Shown here: positions 32,975 through 45,766 of the stretch, piece by piece
Layout: the number at the start of each line of letters is the position of its first letter
How positions within the stretch are numbered: the stretch's first letter is position 1
Assembly (NCBI GenBank): GCA_963513935.1
Contig: OY740766.1
Location: forward strand, 3,068,001-3,132,000
Direction of reading: 5' to 3'
DNA length: 64,000 nt
From: Aphrophora alni
Lineage: Eukaryota; Arthropoda; Insecta; Hemiptera; Aphrophoridae
Position numbers and translations under genes: made by a program
Notes under the pieces: generated by a model
The model's input: the letters and a program-made list of their open reading frames with translations, nothing else
What the model was told of the DNA's origin: nothing
Databases searched by the model: none

Positions 32975-34945
32975 TAGATTGAAACAGTATGTACTTTTCT
33001 GTACCTTAGGTTACGTTATAAGGAAATGGTAATATCGATTGTTACAATATGTAGATTTCTGTAGCTTAGGTTATGTTAGGTTAGGTTAGGTTAGGTTAGG
33101 TTAGATTAGGTTAGGTCCAGTTTCAAATTAAGAAAATGTCAACATCGATTGTTACAATATGTAGATTTCTGTAGGTTAGGTTAGGTTAGGTTAGGTTAGG
33201 TTAGGTTAGGTCCAGTTTCAACTTAAGAAAATGTCAACATCAATTATTACAATATGTAGATTTCTGTAGCTTAGGATACGTTAGGTTAGGTTAGGTCCAG
33301 TTTCAAATTAAGAAAATGTCAACATCAATTATTATAATATGTACATTTCTGTAGCTTAGGCTTCGTTAGGTTAGGTTAGGTCCAGTTTCAAATTAAGAAA
33401 ATGTCAACATCGATTGTTACAATATGTAGATTTCTGTAGCTTAGGCAACGTTAGGTTAGGTTAGGTTAGGTTAGGTTAGGTTAGGTTAGGTTAGGTCCAG
33501 TTTCAAATTAAAAAAATGTCAACATCAATTATTACAATATGTAGATTTCTGTAGGTTAGGTTAGGTTAGGTTAGGTTATGTTAGGTTAGGTCCAGTTTCA
33601 AATTAAGAAAATGTCAACATCAATTATTACAATATGTAGATTTCTGTAGCTTAGGCTACGTTAGGTTAGGTTAGGTCCAGTTTCAAATTAAGAAAATGTC
33701 AACATCAATTATTATAATATGTACATTTCTGTAGCTTAGGCTTCGTTAGGTTAGGTTAGGTCCAGTTTCAAATTAAGAAAATGTCAACATCGATTGTTAC
33801 AATATGTAGATTTCTGTAGCTTAGGCAACGTTAGGTTAGGTTAGGTTAGGTTAGGTTAGGTTAGGTCCAGTTTCAAATTAAGAAAATGTCAACATCAATT
33901 ATTACAATATGTAGATTTCTCAGCTTAGGCTACGTTAGGTTAGGTTAGGTTAGGTTAGGTTAGGTCAAGCTTTAAATTAAGAAAATGTCAACATCGATTG
34001 TTACAATATGTAGATTTCTGTAGCTTAGGCTACGTTAGGTTAGGTTAGGTTAGGTCCAGTTTCAAATTAAGAAAATGTCAACATCGATTGTTACAATATG
34101 TAGATTTCTGTAGCTTAGGCAACGTTAGGTGAGGTTAGTTAGGTTAGGTCCAGTTTCAAATTAAGAAAATGTCAACATAGATTGTTACAATATGTAGATT
34201 TATGTAGCTTAGGCTACGTTAGGTTAGGTTAGGTTAGGTCCAGTTTCAAATTAAGAAAATGTCAACATCGATTGTTACAATATGTAGATTTATGTAGCTT
34301 AGGCTACGTTAGGTTAGGTTAGGTTAGGTCCAGTTTCAAATTAAGAAAATGTCAACATAGATTGTTACAATATGTAGATTTATGTAGCTTAGGCTACGTT
34401 AGGTTAGGTTAGGTTAGGTCCAGTTTCAAATTAAGAAAATGTCAACATCGATTGTTACAATATGTAGATTTATGTAGCTTAGGCTACGTTAGGTTAGGTT
34501 AGGTTAGGTCCAGTTTCAAATTAAGAAAATGTCAACATCAATTATTACAATATGTAGATTTCTGTAGCTTAGGCTACGTTAGGTTAGGTTAGGTTAGGTC
34601 CAGTTTCAAATTAAGAAAATGTCAACATCAATTATTACAATATGTAGATTTCTGTAGCTTAGACTACGTTAGGTTAGGTTAGGTCCAGTTTCAAATTAAG
34701 AAAATGTCAACATCGATTGTTACAATATGTAGATTTCTGTAGCTTAGGCTACGTTAGGTTAGGTCCAGTTTCAAATTAAGAAAATGTCAACATCAATTAT
34801 TACAATATGTAGATTTCTGTAGCTTAGACTACGTTAGGTTAGGTTAGGTTAGATTAGGTCCAGTTTCAAATTAAGAAAATGCCAATATTGATTGTTACGA
34901 TAAATATATTTCTGTAGCTTAGACTATGTTTGATTAGGTTTCAAA
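32975..34945 (+). repeat. 2-kb satellite of about 20 units with embedded TTAGG
   Basis: The core of about 73 bp (GTCCAGTTTCAAATTAAGAA ... ACAATATGTAGATTTCTGTA ... GCTTAGGCTACG) alternates with 1-9 GGTTA pentamers, so unit length varies from about 83 to 117 bp. Core variants (CATCGATTGTT versus CATCAATTATT; GGCTACG, GGCAACG, GGCTTCG) recur in runs, showing multi-unit duplications, for example between 33212-33495 and 33590-33866. The core end GTAGCTTAGGCTAC is a stem-loop with a TTAG loop directly abutting the pentamers. Edge units at both ends are more diverged, as expected for tandem arrays. Confidence 0.95.
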
Positions 34946-35050
34946 GTAAGAACAATGTCAAAACATCGCCTTAGGCAGACAGAAATAATCTTCTACTATA
35001 TAATTTACATAGAAGAAGAAGAAAAAGAAGAAGAAGAAACAAGTGAACGG

Positions 35051-35079
<29 letters not shown>
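35051..35079. repeat. (GA)n microsatellite
   Basis: About 14 GA units following a GAAGAA-rich stretch. The Glu-rich frame over it is a repeat artefact. Confidence 0.9.
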
Positions 35080-35083
<4 letters not shown>

Positions 35084-35566
35084 TATAACCTGTTGTATTA
35101 TAAATTTTGCAGACGCGACTATTATTCTGTGCTGTCAGCTCACTTGGCTTACCAACAACAAATCATTTCACCATTTTTACTTTCGATTTCATACACATTG
35201 ACAGTATGGCCTAGTTCGGAAACCAAAACACATTGTACATCAATGTAAACAGTAACTTAATAGTCCTTCTACACCGATTAATTTGTTAACGATTAAATAT
35301 TCTCTTTACAAGAGCTCGGACAAGTTCATGATCGAAACTCATGTGGGGAAAAAAATATTACGGTTGAAGATTAATAAGAGATAAATTGAAGATCATTAAA
35401 AAGGTCTATTTTAATAAAATACGACACTGAGGACGTTTTTATGTCGCACACGTTTAGCCTTATTTAAATATATATTTTTTTTTTTTCCAAAAAAGAAGTC
35501 CCTAATTTATTTCCACCTTTTAATTCACAATTCATGAAATTACATTTATAGCGACAATTAGTTTTC
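35080..35566. other. AT-rich sequence, no gene recognised
   Basis: No supported feature. Confidence 0.35.
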
Positions 35567-35890
35567 ATGCATTTTTCGGACATTTGCCATCATTTATGTG
35601 TTAAAAATCAAAACACGACGTTTCGGGAATAAGAATCAATTCCCGTTATCAAGTGACTAAAAACTAAAGAAACATGAAACTAGAAACTAAGCCTATGTAA
35701 GAAGTAAAATTAAATATGAATACCACCAACCTTAATATCTAAGCATGCATCCCAGAGCTAAAACGTCGTTTTGATTCTTATTCCCGAAACGTCGTGTTTT
35801 GATTTTTAACACACAAATGATGGGAAATGTCCGAAAAATGCATAATAATAAAATTGAACTTCCATCATTAACAAATAATTTCAAACAGAG
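35567..35890. repeat. Shortened relative of the 9.5-kb palindrome
   Basis: The left arm from ATGCATTTTTCGGACATTTG is nearly identical to the 9463 arm. The right arm is cut short so that the spacer between arms is about 140 bp of unpaired left-arm sequence. The right flank 35843-35890 matches the inverted left flank at 9408-9462, placing the true element ends outside the palindrome. Confidence 0.85.
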
Positions 35891-37250
35891 AATTAGTTTT
35901 CGTTCGTTTTTATTTGATTTTGGCTGTAAGTTTGTGTAACTTTCTCAACCATTTATTTTATTTTTTTTTTATATAAACAACAAATAAACAAATGGACACT
36001 ATAGCGGCTCATTTGTAGGATATTTTATAATGATCTTTACTTTAGTTGTAATTTTATAGCAATGCAAGAGTTATTTAACAAAGAAGAGAACTTTTATTTA
36101 TAGACATTGTCATTATTTTTAAATATTCCCCATTGGTCAGCATGTTTTTACATGTACCGCAGAATATGTTTAAAAAATGACGTTACTCAAAAACTTCGCA
36201 AGATTTTTTTTTCTAAAGTGGCAGCAATTAACCTAATTTATGAAATAACCCTTTTGTGAAACCCTCTATGAAGATGGTTCCATCATTTTCAAAAAAAAAA
36301 AAGCAGAAAGTAACTTGATAATTTTTTTTATAAAATAAATTTTAAATGTTTTCATTTTACTATAAAACGTTGTTTCCATTGAAACGATAGATTTCTACAA
36401 AAGAACTGATCTGTGTGAGTCACGAACGATATAGATGTTATCAATTTCCATAATACTGTACCGTGGGAAACCTACAATAGGTTTGCGTGTTACTAATTTA
36501 ACATTTTTTGAAACAGATAACAATAATCAGTTAAAATGATTTGATATTTCTGCTACAACTTGGGTGTTGCGTTAATTGGAAGTTACACAAAAAATGTGCA
36601 ATAGTCATCGAGTTTCTAGGAATGCCAGGAAATAGTCAGTATTCTATTGGTACTGGAAAGCGTACATTCCATCGTAAACCAATCTCACGTTGGTATGTGA
36701 TGGGACAAAATATCGTAATCGAGGTTTTTACTGATAAATATTACTTTGATTTCTTTTGTAATCTGACTCTACAGAAACGCGTCGACAGATTTTAATTAAA
36801 TTTTGAATATGAACATATTTTAATTAACATATATTGACCTTAACTTTACTCTGGACTAATTAACTCAAAATTTGGGAGTAGATGACAAAAAACAAGATTA
36901 CGAGTCTTTCAACAATTTCTTTTAGATTTTAATGAAATGGATTATTGATCCAAACCAGTGAATATATTCACGAGTAAACAGTTCAGGAATAGTTGACAAA
37001 AAAAATCCTAATCAATTGATTAGGACGAGTTTGTGACACGCTCATGGTCGACATTTTGTGTTAATTTACCGATAACCTATAAACTGGCATTTTTGGACTT
37101 GAGCAAAATTTCATCAAAATCTGTACTAACGATTTTGATAAAATAGTGGTTTTGTATTTTTTTCTTATGGCAGATTCTTCCAAGTTTTAAATAAATAATT
37201 TACGTTTACTTTTACCATATTACGTTGACTTAATCAAACGCAATCCTCAA
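35891..37250. other. AT-rich sequence, no gene recognised
   Basis: Contains a perfect 20-bp palindrome TCCTAATCAATTGATTAGGA near 37005 and an 84-codon frame (36541-36795) without recognisable similarity. Neither is supported as functional. Confidence 0.35.
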
Positions 37251-37254
37251 TCAC

Positions 37255-37370
37255 CCTAACCTAACCTAACCTAACCTAACCTAACCTAACCTAACCTAAC
37301 CTAACCTAACCTAACCTAACCTAACCTAACCTAACCTAACCTAACCTAACCTAATCTAACCTAACCTAAC
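37255..37370 (-). repeat. (CCTAA)n array
   Basis: About 23 pentamers, nearly pure. No private unit was seen. Confidence 0.95.
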
Positions 37371-37374
37371 GATG

Positions 37375-38274
37375 GGAAAAAACACCCCGAGATATGACGA
37401 AAATATGGTCACTAATGAAATTTGATTAAAATCGGTCCACTTGTTGCAAAGAAACGAGAGACAATAACATTATTCCAAAAACCATTTTGTTAAAACACAG
37501 TGACCTTCAAAAAGGTTAAAACAGCAAAATATTCTACATAGATTTTGTAACCTACCACTTAACTTACGTTATATTACACTGTTTGCAGACGAAACAAAAC
37601 TAAATTGTAAAAAACTGTAATCTCAAAATAAAATTATAAAATCTCCACTTGATAGGAAGTTTAATCAAAGCTAGCACGTTAACTCGATTTTACTCTTCAT
37701 TGAACATGATTGCATATGTGGTAGCAAAATTTCAAAATGGAGTTCGAATAAAATGATTGCCGGTAGTTTGTTTCTTTCTAAGACAAGACTCTCCTCACTA
37801 AATCAATGCCAAGTTCGATCTAGACAAACTAGAAGATACACACAAAACCAACTCCCTAACATCACCACGTATGAGGAAACAGTAATGATCAAGGACATGA
37901 GAGATAAATCCTGGGAACTGAAGTTTCAAGGTCAAATAAAATAATCCGACTAAGAAATGATCTTTAATATCTTGTTGTAAAACAACTTCAATTATTTCCA
38001 GCCACTGGAAAGGTGTCCCTGAGTCTATATAATGATTTACACAGGCTTTAAACGGTTCAAATTCGCTGAGATACTCTGCCAAGTATCCTTATAAATAAAA
38101 AGAAACTGTCTAAATCATAAAAGACCTTCATTTTGTACAATTATTTTTCAGTAAGAACAATATTCAAGGTATACTTTCTGGCTGCTAGTTCTGTAAAAAA
38201 TAGATTTTTATGTTATAGTAAAAAACTAGGTTTTTTCCCATTATCTCCTTATTTTCTATGCTATGGATACAATA
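37375..38274. other. AT-rich sequence with unassigned open frames
   Basis: A 94-codon frame on the minus strand (37798-38082) overlaps a 63-codon frame on the plus strand. Neither has a motif I recognise or splice support. Confidence 0.3.
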
Positions 38275-38605
38275 TACAGGGTGTAAAATAAGTCGTGATA
38301 CGTCTCGATATAAATTAAATGGATTGCTATAACAATCTAAAACCTCTACTATACCTTTTCCGGTGTTTAATGAGGGTTAAAATTTGGCTCGCCTTTTGAA
38401 AGGGGAGTAAAGGGGGAAACATTCGTTTTTTTAAATGGCAACCCCTATATTGTGACATCTTATTGGAAAGATGTATGCAATAGAAAAATAATGGCACCTC
38501 CAAAAGGTTTCCAGTACATCCCTGGCAAAAGTTAGGCCTACATGAAAAAAATTAGTCGTGACTAGCTTGTGTAACTTTTACCTGTTTTAATGTAACAATT
38601 GCTCG
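38275..38605 (+). repeat. ACAGGGTGTAAAATAAGTC repeat, intact copy
   Basis: Begins TACAGGGTGTAAAATAAGTC and is collinear with 52445-52757 plus 53142-53165: shared GTGACATnTTATTGGAAAG, GCAATAGAAAAATAATGGCA, CACCTGTTTTAAT-like and CGAATTG phrases. This copy is uninterrupted, so it shows what the other looked like before a LINE inserted. No coding frame; class unknown. Confidence 0.75.
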
Positions 38606-38954
38606 AATTGTAGACTTTCAGTGGTATTTTAAAATAATTGTGTGATTATTTCAACTTGAACTAACTGTCTCGTTATATTCCAATGGCAAATGCAACATCA
38701 GTTCTGTCCGAATTTTAAACATTCAAGTATTTTTCATCCTGTTTTATTACATGTAGCCTATAGTATTTGCCCCACTTGCTTAATTAAAGTCTCGTCAATA
38801 TTAGATCGTTGGTTTCATTCAATTCAGACAACCGGTTTGCAAATTCATCAACCCGGATGTGTGAAGAAGAAAATTGAAAAATTACTCTTGACCACAGGAG
38901 GTCATCAAGACGGTCATGAGCCTGATTGATTAGTGTCAGTGGATTATTATTTTA

Positions 38955-39003
<49 letters not shown>

Positions 39004-39766
39004 GACGCAATGTTTGATTAAACTTACACTGATCTTGACCCCAGAGTCCGTTAACTTTCATATCCAACAAAACGAAAACTTTCGAATCAATTATCCGATG
39101 TCCGTGAGTTTACTTATGTTGATTTATTTTACAAGATTGGTCAGTTTTAAAATATCTGAACTTGAGGTTTCACTTCCGTTGTTGTCCGATTTTCACAATT
39201 GGTTTTTCACGTCAGTCGTTGTAGCATAGCATTTTGTCATATCTGTGCCAATCTTTGTGCACTATCTGTTTAGTCAAGTGTGTGACACAATAACACATAT
39301 ACAAGTGCTAATGCATTACGTGTTAAAACTACAACTTAACATATAACGTCAAATCATAACCTCCCATTGCTAATACTCACTGGACATGCGCAGTAGTTTC
39401 CAAAGTATAATTTGACAAGAGTCAACGGACTCTCAATTAAGGAAGAGAAAATTCCCTCCAGAATGTGAATTCTGTTTGTGTTAAGGGTGTAGAACCACGG
39501 GAATAAAACAGCTGTAAGCTATCAACCATCTTACTTCTGGCAGTCATATTCAAATTAGCCTTCAAACGTGATAAACATATGGTATTTCTGTCATTTCCCC
39601 ATCATATTGGGCTTTCTGTTTCTTCCTTGTACAAATACACGCAAATTTCCATGTCATAAGAAAACAAATTTTGTTGCATTGTCTCCCCAGCTACTTCATA
39701 AGCCCACCTTTCTTTACCAAACTTATAGCAATTTTCAACTCTTTCTCTCAAACTCCCAAATAATTA
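38606..39766. other. AT-rich sequence with long A run
   Basis: A poly-A stretch of about 45 bp lies at 38957-39001. The surrounding 79- and 98-codon frames show no similarity. It may be the tail of a retroposed sequence, but no body is recognised upstream. Confidence 0.35.
38957..39001 (+). repeat. Poly-A run
   Basis: About 45 consecutive A, possibly an old retroposon tail. Confidence 0.9.
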
Positions 39767-39767
39767 T

Positions 39768-40056
39768 AATATAATCTTATTTATACTTGCCTTAGCAATT
39801 CATTTTTAGACGTTTTCACTGTTTACAGCTGTTTCAGGCATCATCAGAACTAATATTGCAAAAACACTTTTCTCGTATTTACACTTATTAACACATTAAT
39901 ATCACATTTAACAAACAAAATAAAACTATAATAAAAACACATTACGACACTTGGTCAAGCATTTGAATCACTTGTTTAAGAATATATGAAACAGCTGTAA
40001 ACAGTGAAAACGTCTAAAAATGAATTTCTAAGGCAAGTATAAATAAGATTATATTA
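39768..40056. mobile_element. MITE with 67-bp inverted repeats
   Basis: The left arm from ATAATCTTATTTATACTTGC to GCTGTTTCA (39768-39835) is the inverted copy of 39987-40056 with one mismatch. The interior is about 150 bp and non-coding. Next to the left arm the minus strand reads CTGATGATGCCTGAAACAGC, which has the hammerhead core letters but no stem II. Confidence 0.8.
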
Positions 40057-40059
40057 TAT

Positions 40060-40672
40060 ATACAATAGCAATCGGATATGGCTACAAATACAATAATCTA
40101 AATATTTGCTTCATATAAAACTATTAGCCCCCGACCTGAGTAACAGATTAAGGCACAAATTAAATTGATTACTAAGTCATAAATTTAAATAGTTGTTAAG
40201 TTACCTGTAATCAGTCACAGAAAGAAACTCACTCCAATATTTATTATAAATAATTAAAACATTTCCTTCATACTGCGAAGATTTAGTGCTATCAACACTT
40301 TGTATATTTTATCGAATCCCTACAATCGTTCTCAATAGAAACGCCACCGCCTGAGACGATGAAACATTCACCGATCATCCATTGAGTAATTTGGCATCGA
40401 TTTTGAGTTAACGCGGGTGTGTGCGCGCGTGCGTGTGCGTGCGCGCGCGTTTTTGGTCATTACATTTAGAGATTTTATTGTAATTTGGGGCTGGATAAGT
40501 TTTTTTTTTAATATGTGAGCTCTCAATTCACAAATGTGTCTACATTCAATTACTTTGTTCAAACAGTTTAAGTTTTAATTTAATAGCTTAGCAACCACTA
40601 TAAAATAACCGAGCTGATTAGGTTCCGTCAGTTTTAATAAATTAACATGAAGATAGATTGTGTCCACCAATA
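40060..40672. other. AT-rich sequence with GT/GC alternating tract
   Basis: An alternating purine-pyrimidine tract (40416-40452, GTGTGCGCGCGTGCG type) could adopt Z-DNA. No gene was recognised. Confidence 0.4.
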
Positions 40673-40738
40673 ACCTAACCTAACCTAACCTAACCTAACC
40701 TAACCTAACCTAACCAAACCTAACCTAACCTAACCTAA
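40673..40738 (-). repeat. Short (CCTAA)n array
   Basis: About 13 pentamers, one CCAAA variant. Confidence 0.95.
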
Positions 40739-40917
40739 AACATTGGAAAGTGGTTGAAACTTGATTTTAGCTTGAAATATTCAGCCTAATTCAATTTTAT
40801 ATTGTCCTGTTTTCTTTAATAATTGTTTTTGTGACAAAAGCATTGCAATAATTCGATTTCAAATTCTCAGCTGTTTGATTTCAAAATCAGTTATTGATTA
40901 CAGTTATAGTTTGGATT

Positions 40918-41062
40918 GGTGTAGCTCGTGTATCACTGAAGAGGACGACCTTGTAGTTGAAACACGTCTGATACTTTGGCGTATTTTTTGTGAGAATTGT
41001 GTTCTGTGTGTTTGTTATACTGTATAATTTTTCTCATAAGTCAAGCTCAACATTTAATATAA
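40918..41062 (+). repeat. Dispersed hammerhead-bearing repeat, copy 2
   Basis: Collinear with 6220-6362 at about 90 per cent by eye. It lacks the upstream inverted arm found at 6161. Confidence 0.7.
40930..40974 (+). ncRNA. Candidate type I hammerhead ribozyme, copy 2
   Basis: Stem I GTATCA / TGATAC pairs perfectly (6 bp). The core CTGAAGA (40936-40942), GAAA (40959-40962) and the GTC cleavage triplet ending at C40968 are all present. Stem II has one mismatch (ACGA / TAGT) and stem III is ACACGT, so this copy is weaker in stems II and III but better in stem I than the 6233 copy. Shared core letters with different stem substitutions fit decay from a common active ancestor. Confidence 0.5.
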
Positions 41063-41086
41063 ATATGGCTCTCAGCTGTTTATAGA

Positions 41087-41293
<207 letters not shown>

Positions 41294-41449
41294 ATACTTA
41301 TGGTTCAAATAACAGAAACGTCTCAAATCTAATTGTGTTTTTTGTTTAGTTTTTTTTTTAAGATGAAAGTCACTCGGACACCATCACTCTAAAAAGAATA
41401 GAAAAGAGCTTAAATAAAACTCATAGCTATCGAATACTGTACTCTCATA

Positions 41450-41590
41450 GTGTTAGGGTCAAGAGAGACCCGATAGGATAGATGAAAGAGAGGGATTTAA
41501 CCCAACATGAAGAAAGATGTAGATCCAGCTAGGACCTCGGGATTGTAACAACGAACTCACTATAAATGAGCCTCTAAAGGCAAATCAAAT
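41450..41590 (+). repeat. SINE-like dispersed repeat, copy 4
   Basis: Contains AGGGTCAAGAGAGACC, GAGAGGGATTTAACCC, GATGTAGATCCAGCTAGGAC and CTCGGGAT in family order. Confidence 0.75.
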
Positions 41591-41729
41591 GGGAATGAGG
41601 TTTTTCATAATAAGCGAGGTTTTCTGCAGGTGCCAGCTTGTTTATTTAAAAACCTTGTTTATGTGTGTGTGATAATTAAATTAATTGTCTCTTCACAAAC
41701 TATTTCCGGCAAATACTTTTATTTAATTG

Positions 41730-42275
41730 TTATCTAAAATAAACTGTGAACAAACTTTGGGCAAATTTTCTCACACACCTATACAAAAACCAAAATCTAT
41801 TCAAAAACAAAGTATTCACCCCCTCACTATGTTCCCAAAATTTCCAGTTCAAGAATTATTAGCGAAAAAAATTTAGCATTTACAAATTTTTAACCAGAAA
41901 TCAATCATATGGAGGAGTGTTATTTGTGAGTTTTCACTACTAATCAATTCCACTTCTTTGAAATTTGAAACCAAATATACACAGAACTCTTCAAAAGTTA
42001 ATTCAAAAATGAAATTTAATTATAGCTTTCTATATCATTTACTGTATTTACAAAGGCCAATATAGAACAGCTGTTTTGTATATCTTGGAGGTTATGTTCT
42101 ATTTTTAATCATCTGCTTAAGACAATGTAACAATATTAATTACTTCAGTTATATAACACTTGTCACATATAAATTATTTATTAGATATATTAATTAACAT
42201 ATTATATATATTCTTATTATATTCAATTGCCAACGTTTAAGCATTATAAATATTGGTATTTTCTTTATGGAAGTG
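41730..42275 (+). repeat. 540-bp dispersed repeat ending in (GTGA)n, copy 2
   Basis: Partner of 20115-20655. It ends at a GAGTGAGTGA tetranucleotide tract (42272-42314). Confidence 0.7.
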
Positions 42276-42314
42276 AGCGAGTGAGTGAGTGAGTGAGTGA
42301 GTGAGTGAGTGAGT
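42272..42314. repeat. (GTGA)n microsatellite
   Basis: About ten GTGA units at the 3' end of the dispersed repeat. Confidence 0.95.
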
Positions 42315-42608
42315 GGGTGTAGGTACGTGCTTGTGTGTGTTTCAGATTTTATTCACATTTGACAAGTAAGTTTTGTTTACAAATAATTAGACAAGTTCAT
42401 TAATTCAACCTGAAAATGTCAAATTGTCACCTAATTTAAAAAAATTTATAAGGTCGCCTTAGAACTCATTTTATGCAACTTTAAAATCAGCATCCAATTA
42501 CGCCCAAACTTGTTTTATCAATTACAAATAAGAGAGGAAATACAACCTAAAAATTAACATAAATAGTAGCATTAGCGGGAATATTCACCGAGTATCAGTT
42601 AAATTGAT

Positions 42609-43458
42609 TATACAGAGTGTTCGAAAAATGTGGGGCAATAATTTACATAGTGATTCCTTGGGTCAAAATAAGCAAAAAAGTTTATATAGACATATGTCCT
42701 ATCTCGATTCGTTTAGCGTCTGTCTGTCTGTATGTGTTTTTTACAAAATAATTCATAACTCCTTAACGGTTTGAGTTAAAGCGTTGCGATTCTGCACAAA
42801 TGTTCATCTTTTCGGCCGCTATCTTTGTGCAAAATATGAATTTAAAAAATCTTTAACCGTTTCAAAATGGCGGCTAAAATAAAAAATAATAAAATCACAA
42901 ATTATCAATACATAAATATTATTTTATTTTCAAACATGTACAAAATGAACACTTTTTAAAGAAACACAACTTTTGTCATTTTATGATATTTGTTACAGTT
43001 TTAACATTGTTTAAATGGAGAAAACTGTAGGTATAGCAAGGAAGAAATTAATTCTCTGTTATTCTTTGTCCAAAATAAGCTTAATTAGATATCGTTGGAA
43101 TCTCCATAAAACTTACTACATTTTATGTAGCTTATCTTGCAATTTTTTTGTAAAATTAACGGTTTTCGTGAAATTTACCGTCGAATATTTTAAATAGCCG
43201 CCATTTTGAAACGGTTAAAGATTTTTTTTATTCATATTTTGCACAAAGATAGCGCCAATAAGATGAACAATTGTACACAATCTCAACGCTGTAACTCAAA
43301 CCGTTAAGGAGTTATGAATAATTTTGTAAAAAAACTCATACAGACAGACGCTAAACGAATCGAGATAGGACATATGTCTATATAAACTTTTTTGCTTATT
43401 TTGACCCAAGGAATCACTACGTAAATTATCGCCCCACATTTTTCGAACACCCTATATA
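42609..43458. mobile_element. 850-bp foldback element with ~265-bp inverted repeats
   Basis: The left arm (42609-42876, starting TATACAGAGTGTTCGAAAAA) and the right arm (43195-43458) are inverted copies with scattered mismatches. The spacer of about 318 bp has no recognised coding. The ends carry the CAGGGTGT-type terminus. Arms near the centre contain CAAAATGGCGGC, also found in other repeats at 10486 and 44172. Non-autonomous; transposition class unknown. Confidence 0.85.
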
Positions 43459-43459
43459 G

Positions 43460-44660
43460 CTAGATTTTCCTGTTCTATGAATATGATTGAGCAAAGTGGT
43501 CAGAAGATTTCAAAAATAAATGTCAGTCTTTTGTAAGGACTTTCTGCTAGTTCCTGCTTTTCTTCCCTCTGAGGCTCATTTTTAGTGAGTCGATTTTGTG
43601 GCAATCCTTAGATATCCTAGCTGTATCTATACCCGAATATACAGAGAATATCAAACTACCCGTCCAAGCAAACGTACCAGTTTAAACAGTTAATTTCAAC
43701 ACATCGTAACAGAAGAATCAAAATAAATATGTATTTAACAAACCCAGTCTTCTAAAAGCATATTTTGAATCTGTAGCTGATTTAAGAAGACAAACTAGTT
43801 CAAGTGATAGGTCATTTTAAAGTATATATTTTTGGAAAAAAAATTGATTTAACTTGTCCCGTTTCAAAATGGAGGCCATAAACGTACAAAATTTTGATTT
43901 TTGCAATTTTGTTTACCACCACTAAACAATGTTTTTCAAACACCAAAAATTTACCAAACACTACGGTACTAAAGAAATTGCCTTTCAAACAATAGGCAGT
44001 TTGATCACTTTTTTTCATAGTTTTCCACCATTTAAAAAACATTTTAAAATTTTGAACAATTGACAAAGCCCAAATTTAAGAAAAATCATATAACAATCCA
44101 TGTCGTGTGATATCTCAAAGCTAACCATATTTTTCTATTTCAAGTTTGGTCATATCTCCCACATTTTCAAAATGGCGGCCAAAAAATTTAATTTTCGTGT
44201 TATAAGGTCTATTTTTGTTAATAAATAGAAAGCGTAAGAAAAAACAAATAAATTAAAATTGTAGTCTTTATTACTCTTGAAAAATATATAACTAGTAAAT
44301 AAAATTACTATTAGTCCTATTTTACAATTTTGATTACACCCAAACCATACTACGAATTCAAAAGAAACTCTTACAAAATTCTACGAAAATTGGTAAGGGA
44401 CGGACCCTTGTATAGTTTCTTCAGGAAGGAAATCCAAAAGTAAAATATTTACAACTTTTGTACAAATTGACGACTCGCATAAAATTGCAATCTAAAAATA
44501 TACCATGTTAAAATAAACAGATTGTGATTCTGCCGACCAATCAAGTTAAAACTAAAACTGACATTTCGGACAATTAAACTTTGAATATGTATGATTCAAG
44601 AAAAATATACGTGTTAGTATATTTACTGAAGGATGGTGAAAATATATAAAACAAAACTAT
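43460..44660. other. AT-rich sequence, no gene recognised
   Basis: An 84-codon frame (43812-44066, minus) has low-complexity composition. Nothing supported. Confidence 0.35.
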
Positions 44661-44794
44661 GGGCATCATTAAGGTACTAAGCCAGCTCCAACACACAATG
44701 TAAGACAAGCAGATCTTCTAAATGTAATGACCAAAAGTTGGTTCCTTGGACCTTAGAGGAAATGGTAAAATTGTATTGACAGCTGTCTTCATCC

Positions 44795-45170
44795 TTCAAG
44801 TTATATAACACTGATCATTGATCTCGTTCCTGTATATCTCTCCATCATCTTACAAGATGCTTTTACATTTCACTTCCTTATAATAAATGCATAGAATCTT
44901 AAATTTTAATTCTTTACTACGGGGCCGATTTTAGTGATTGAGTTGTCAAATTAACCAGTCTTAGCTGCAGTTTTGACGAGAATAATTCATTTTTTCTTCG
45001 AAACACTAAAATACATTTATCATTTATATGACTCTTATGGGTAAATAACATGTTTCACAAAAAAAAAATTTGAAACAGCTGTTAAATAACCTCAAACACA
45101 TTTTATTTTGTTCGTTTCTTTGAATATTTATAACAGCTATTTTAAATTATTTTTATGTTAAGTTATACAT
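44795..45170 (+). repeat. Tandem-spaced duplication, left copy
   Basis: Collinear with 45767-46085: CTTCAAGTTATATAACAC, CATTTCACTTCCTTA, GATTTTAGTnATTGA and GAAACAGCTGTTA occur in order in both. Divergence is moderate, so the event is old. Confidence 0.75.
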
Positions 45171-45766
45171 TGCAAGGGTCTTATCGACAAGTTTTGTGAA
45201 CACCGTAACCATGTATCTTGGCGTCAGGTTTGTCTAAGTGGGCCTTGTAAATACGTATGTATTAAAAAGGCCTCGTTAGTGTCAGTAACTCACCGGCTCT
45301 TAAGGAGCCTCCTCTCACTAAGTCCACGGAGATCTGCTAAATCTCGTAACAATACAAATATCAGATTTTCTCGGTAAATCAGAATTCGTATTTTATATTT
45401 CTGAAAAAACTTCGCTCTTTGTCATCTCCTAGAGAGGTGGAGTTGATACCATTACACGTCATAACCTACAAAGATGTAAACAAAAATCTATTTAAAATGA
45501 CTCAAGTCATTGTGTGTCATTGAAAGTTATGATTTGTCGGTAATTTATTAAAACCAAAAGGCACCTTTAAAATGGAAACTCCCCCACCAACGTATAGCGA
45601 GGTACTATTTAGAGCCAAGATATGCCCTCGGTTCCCACTGCACAAACTACACCACCTAGTCTACCCTTCACATATCAGTCTCTATACAATGAGAAAGATA
45701 CAGATTTGTATCCAATAAAAATATCAATGAGGATAACATCATTGCTGTACTGACATTTTGTCTTTA

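Noticed and set aside
36541..36795. 84-codon frame
   Set aside because: No ATG at a plausible start, no similarity, no exon boundaries.
37798..38082. 94-codon minus-strand frame overlapping a 63-codon plus-strand frame
   Set aside because: No recognised motif, no splice or promoter signals, and both strands are open by composition.
38690..39229. Two frames of 79 and 98 codons around a poly-A run
   Set aside because: The second is largely poly-Lys from the A run. The first shows no motif. A retroposed gene was considered but no parent is recognisable.
39815..39840. CTGATGATGCCTGAAACAGC (minus), with hammerhead core letters
   Set aside because: Only about five bases separate the two core blocks, so stem II cannot form. 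Kept only as a note on the MITE.
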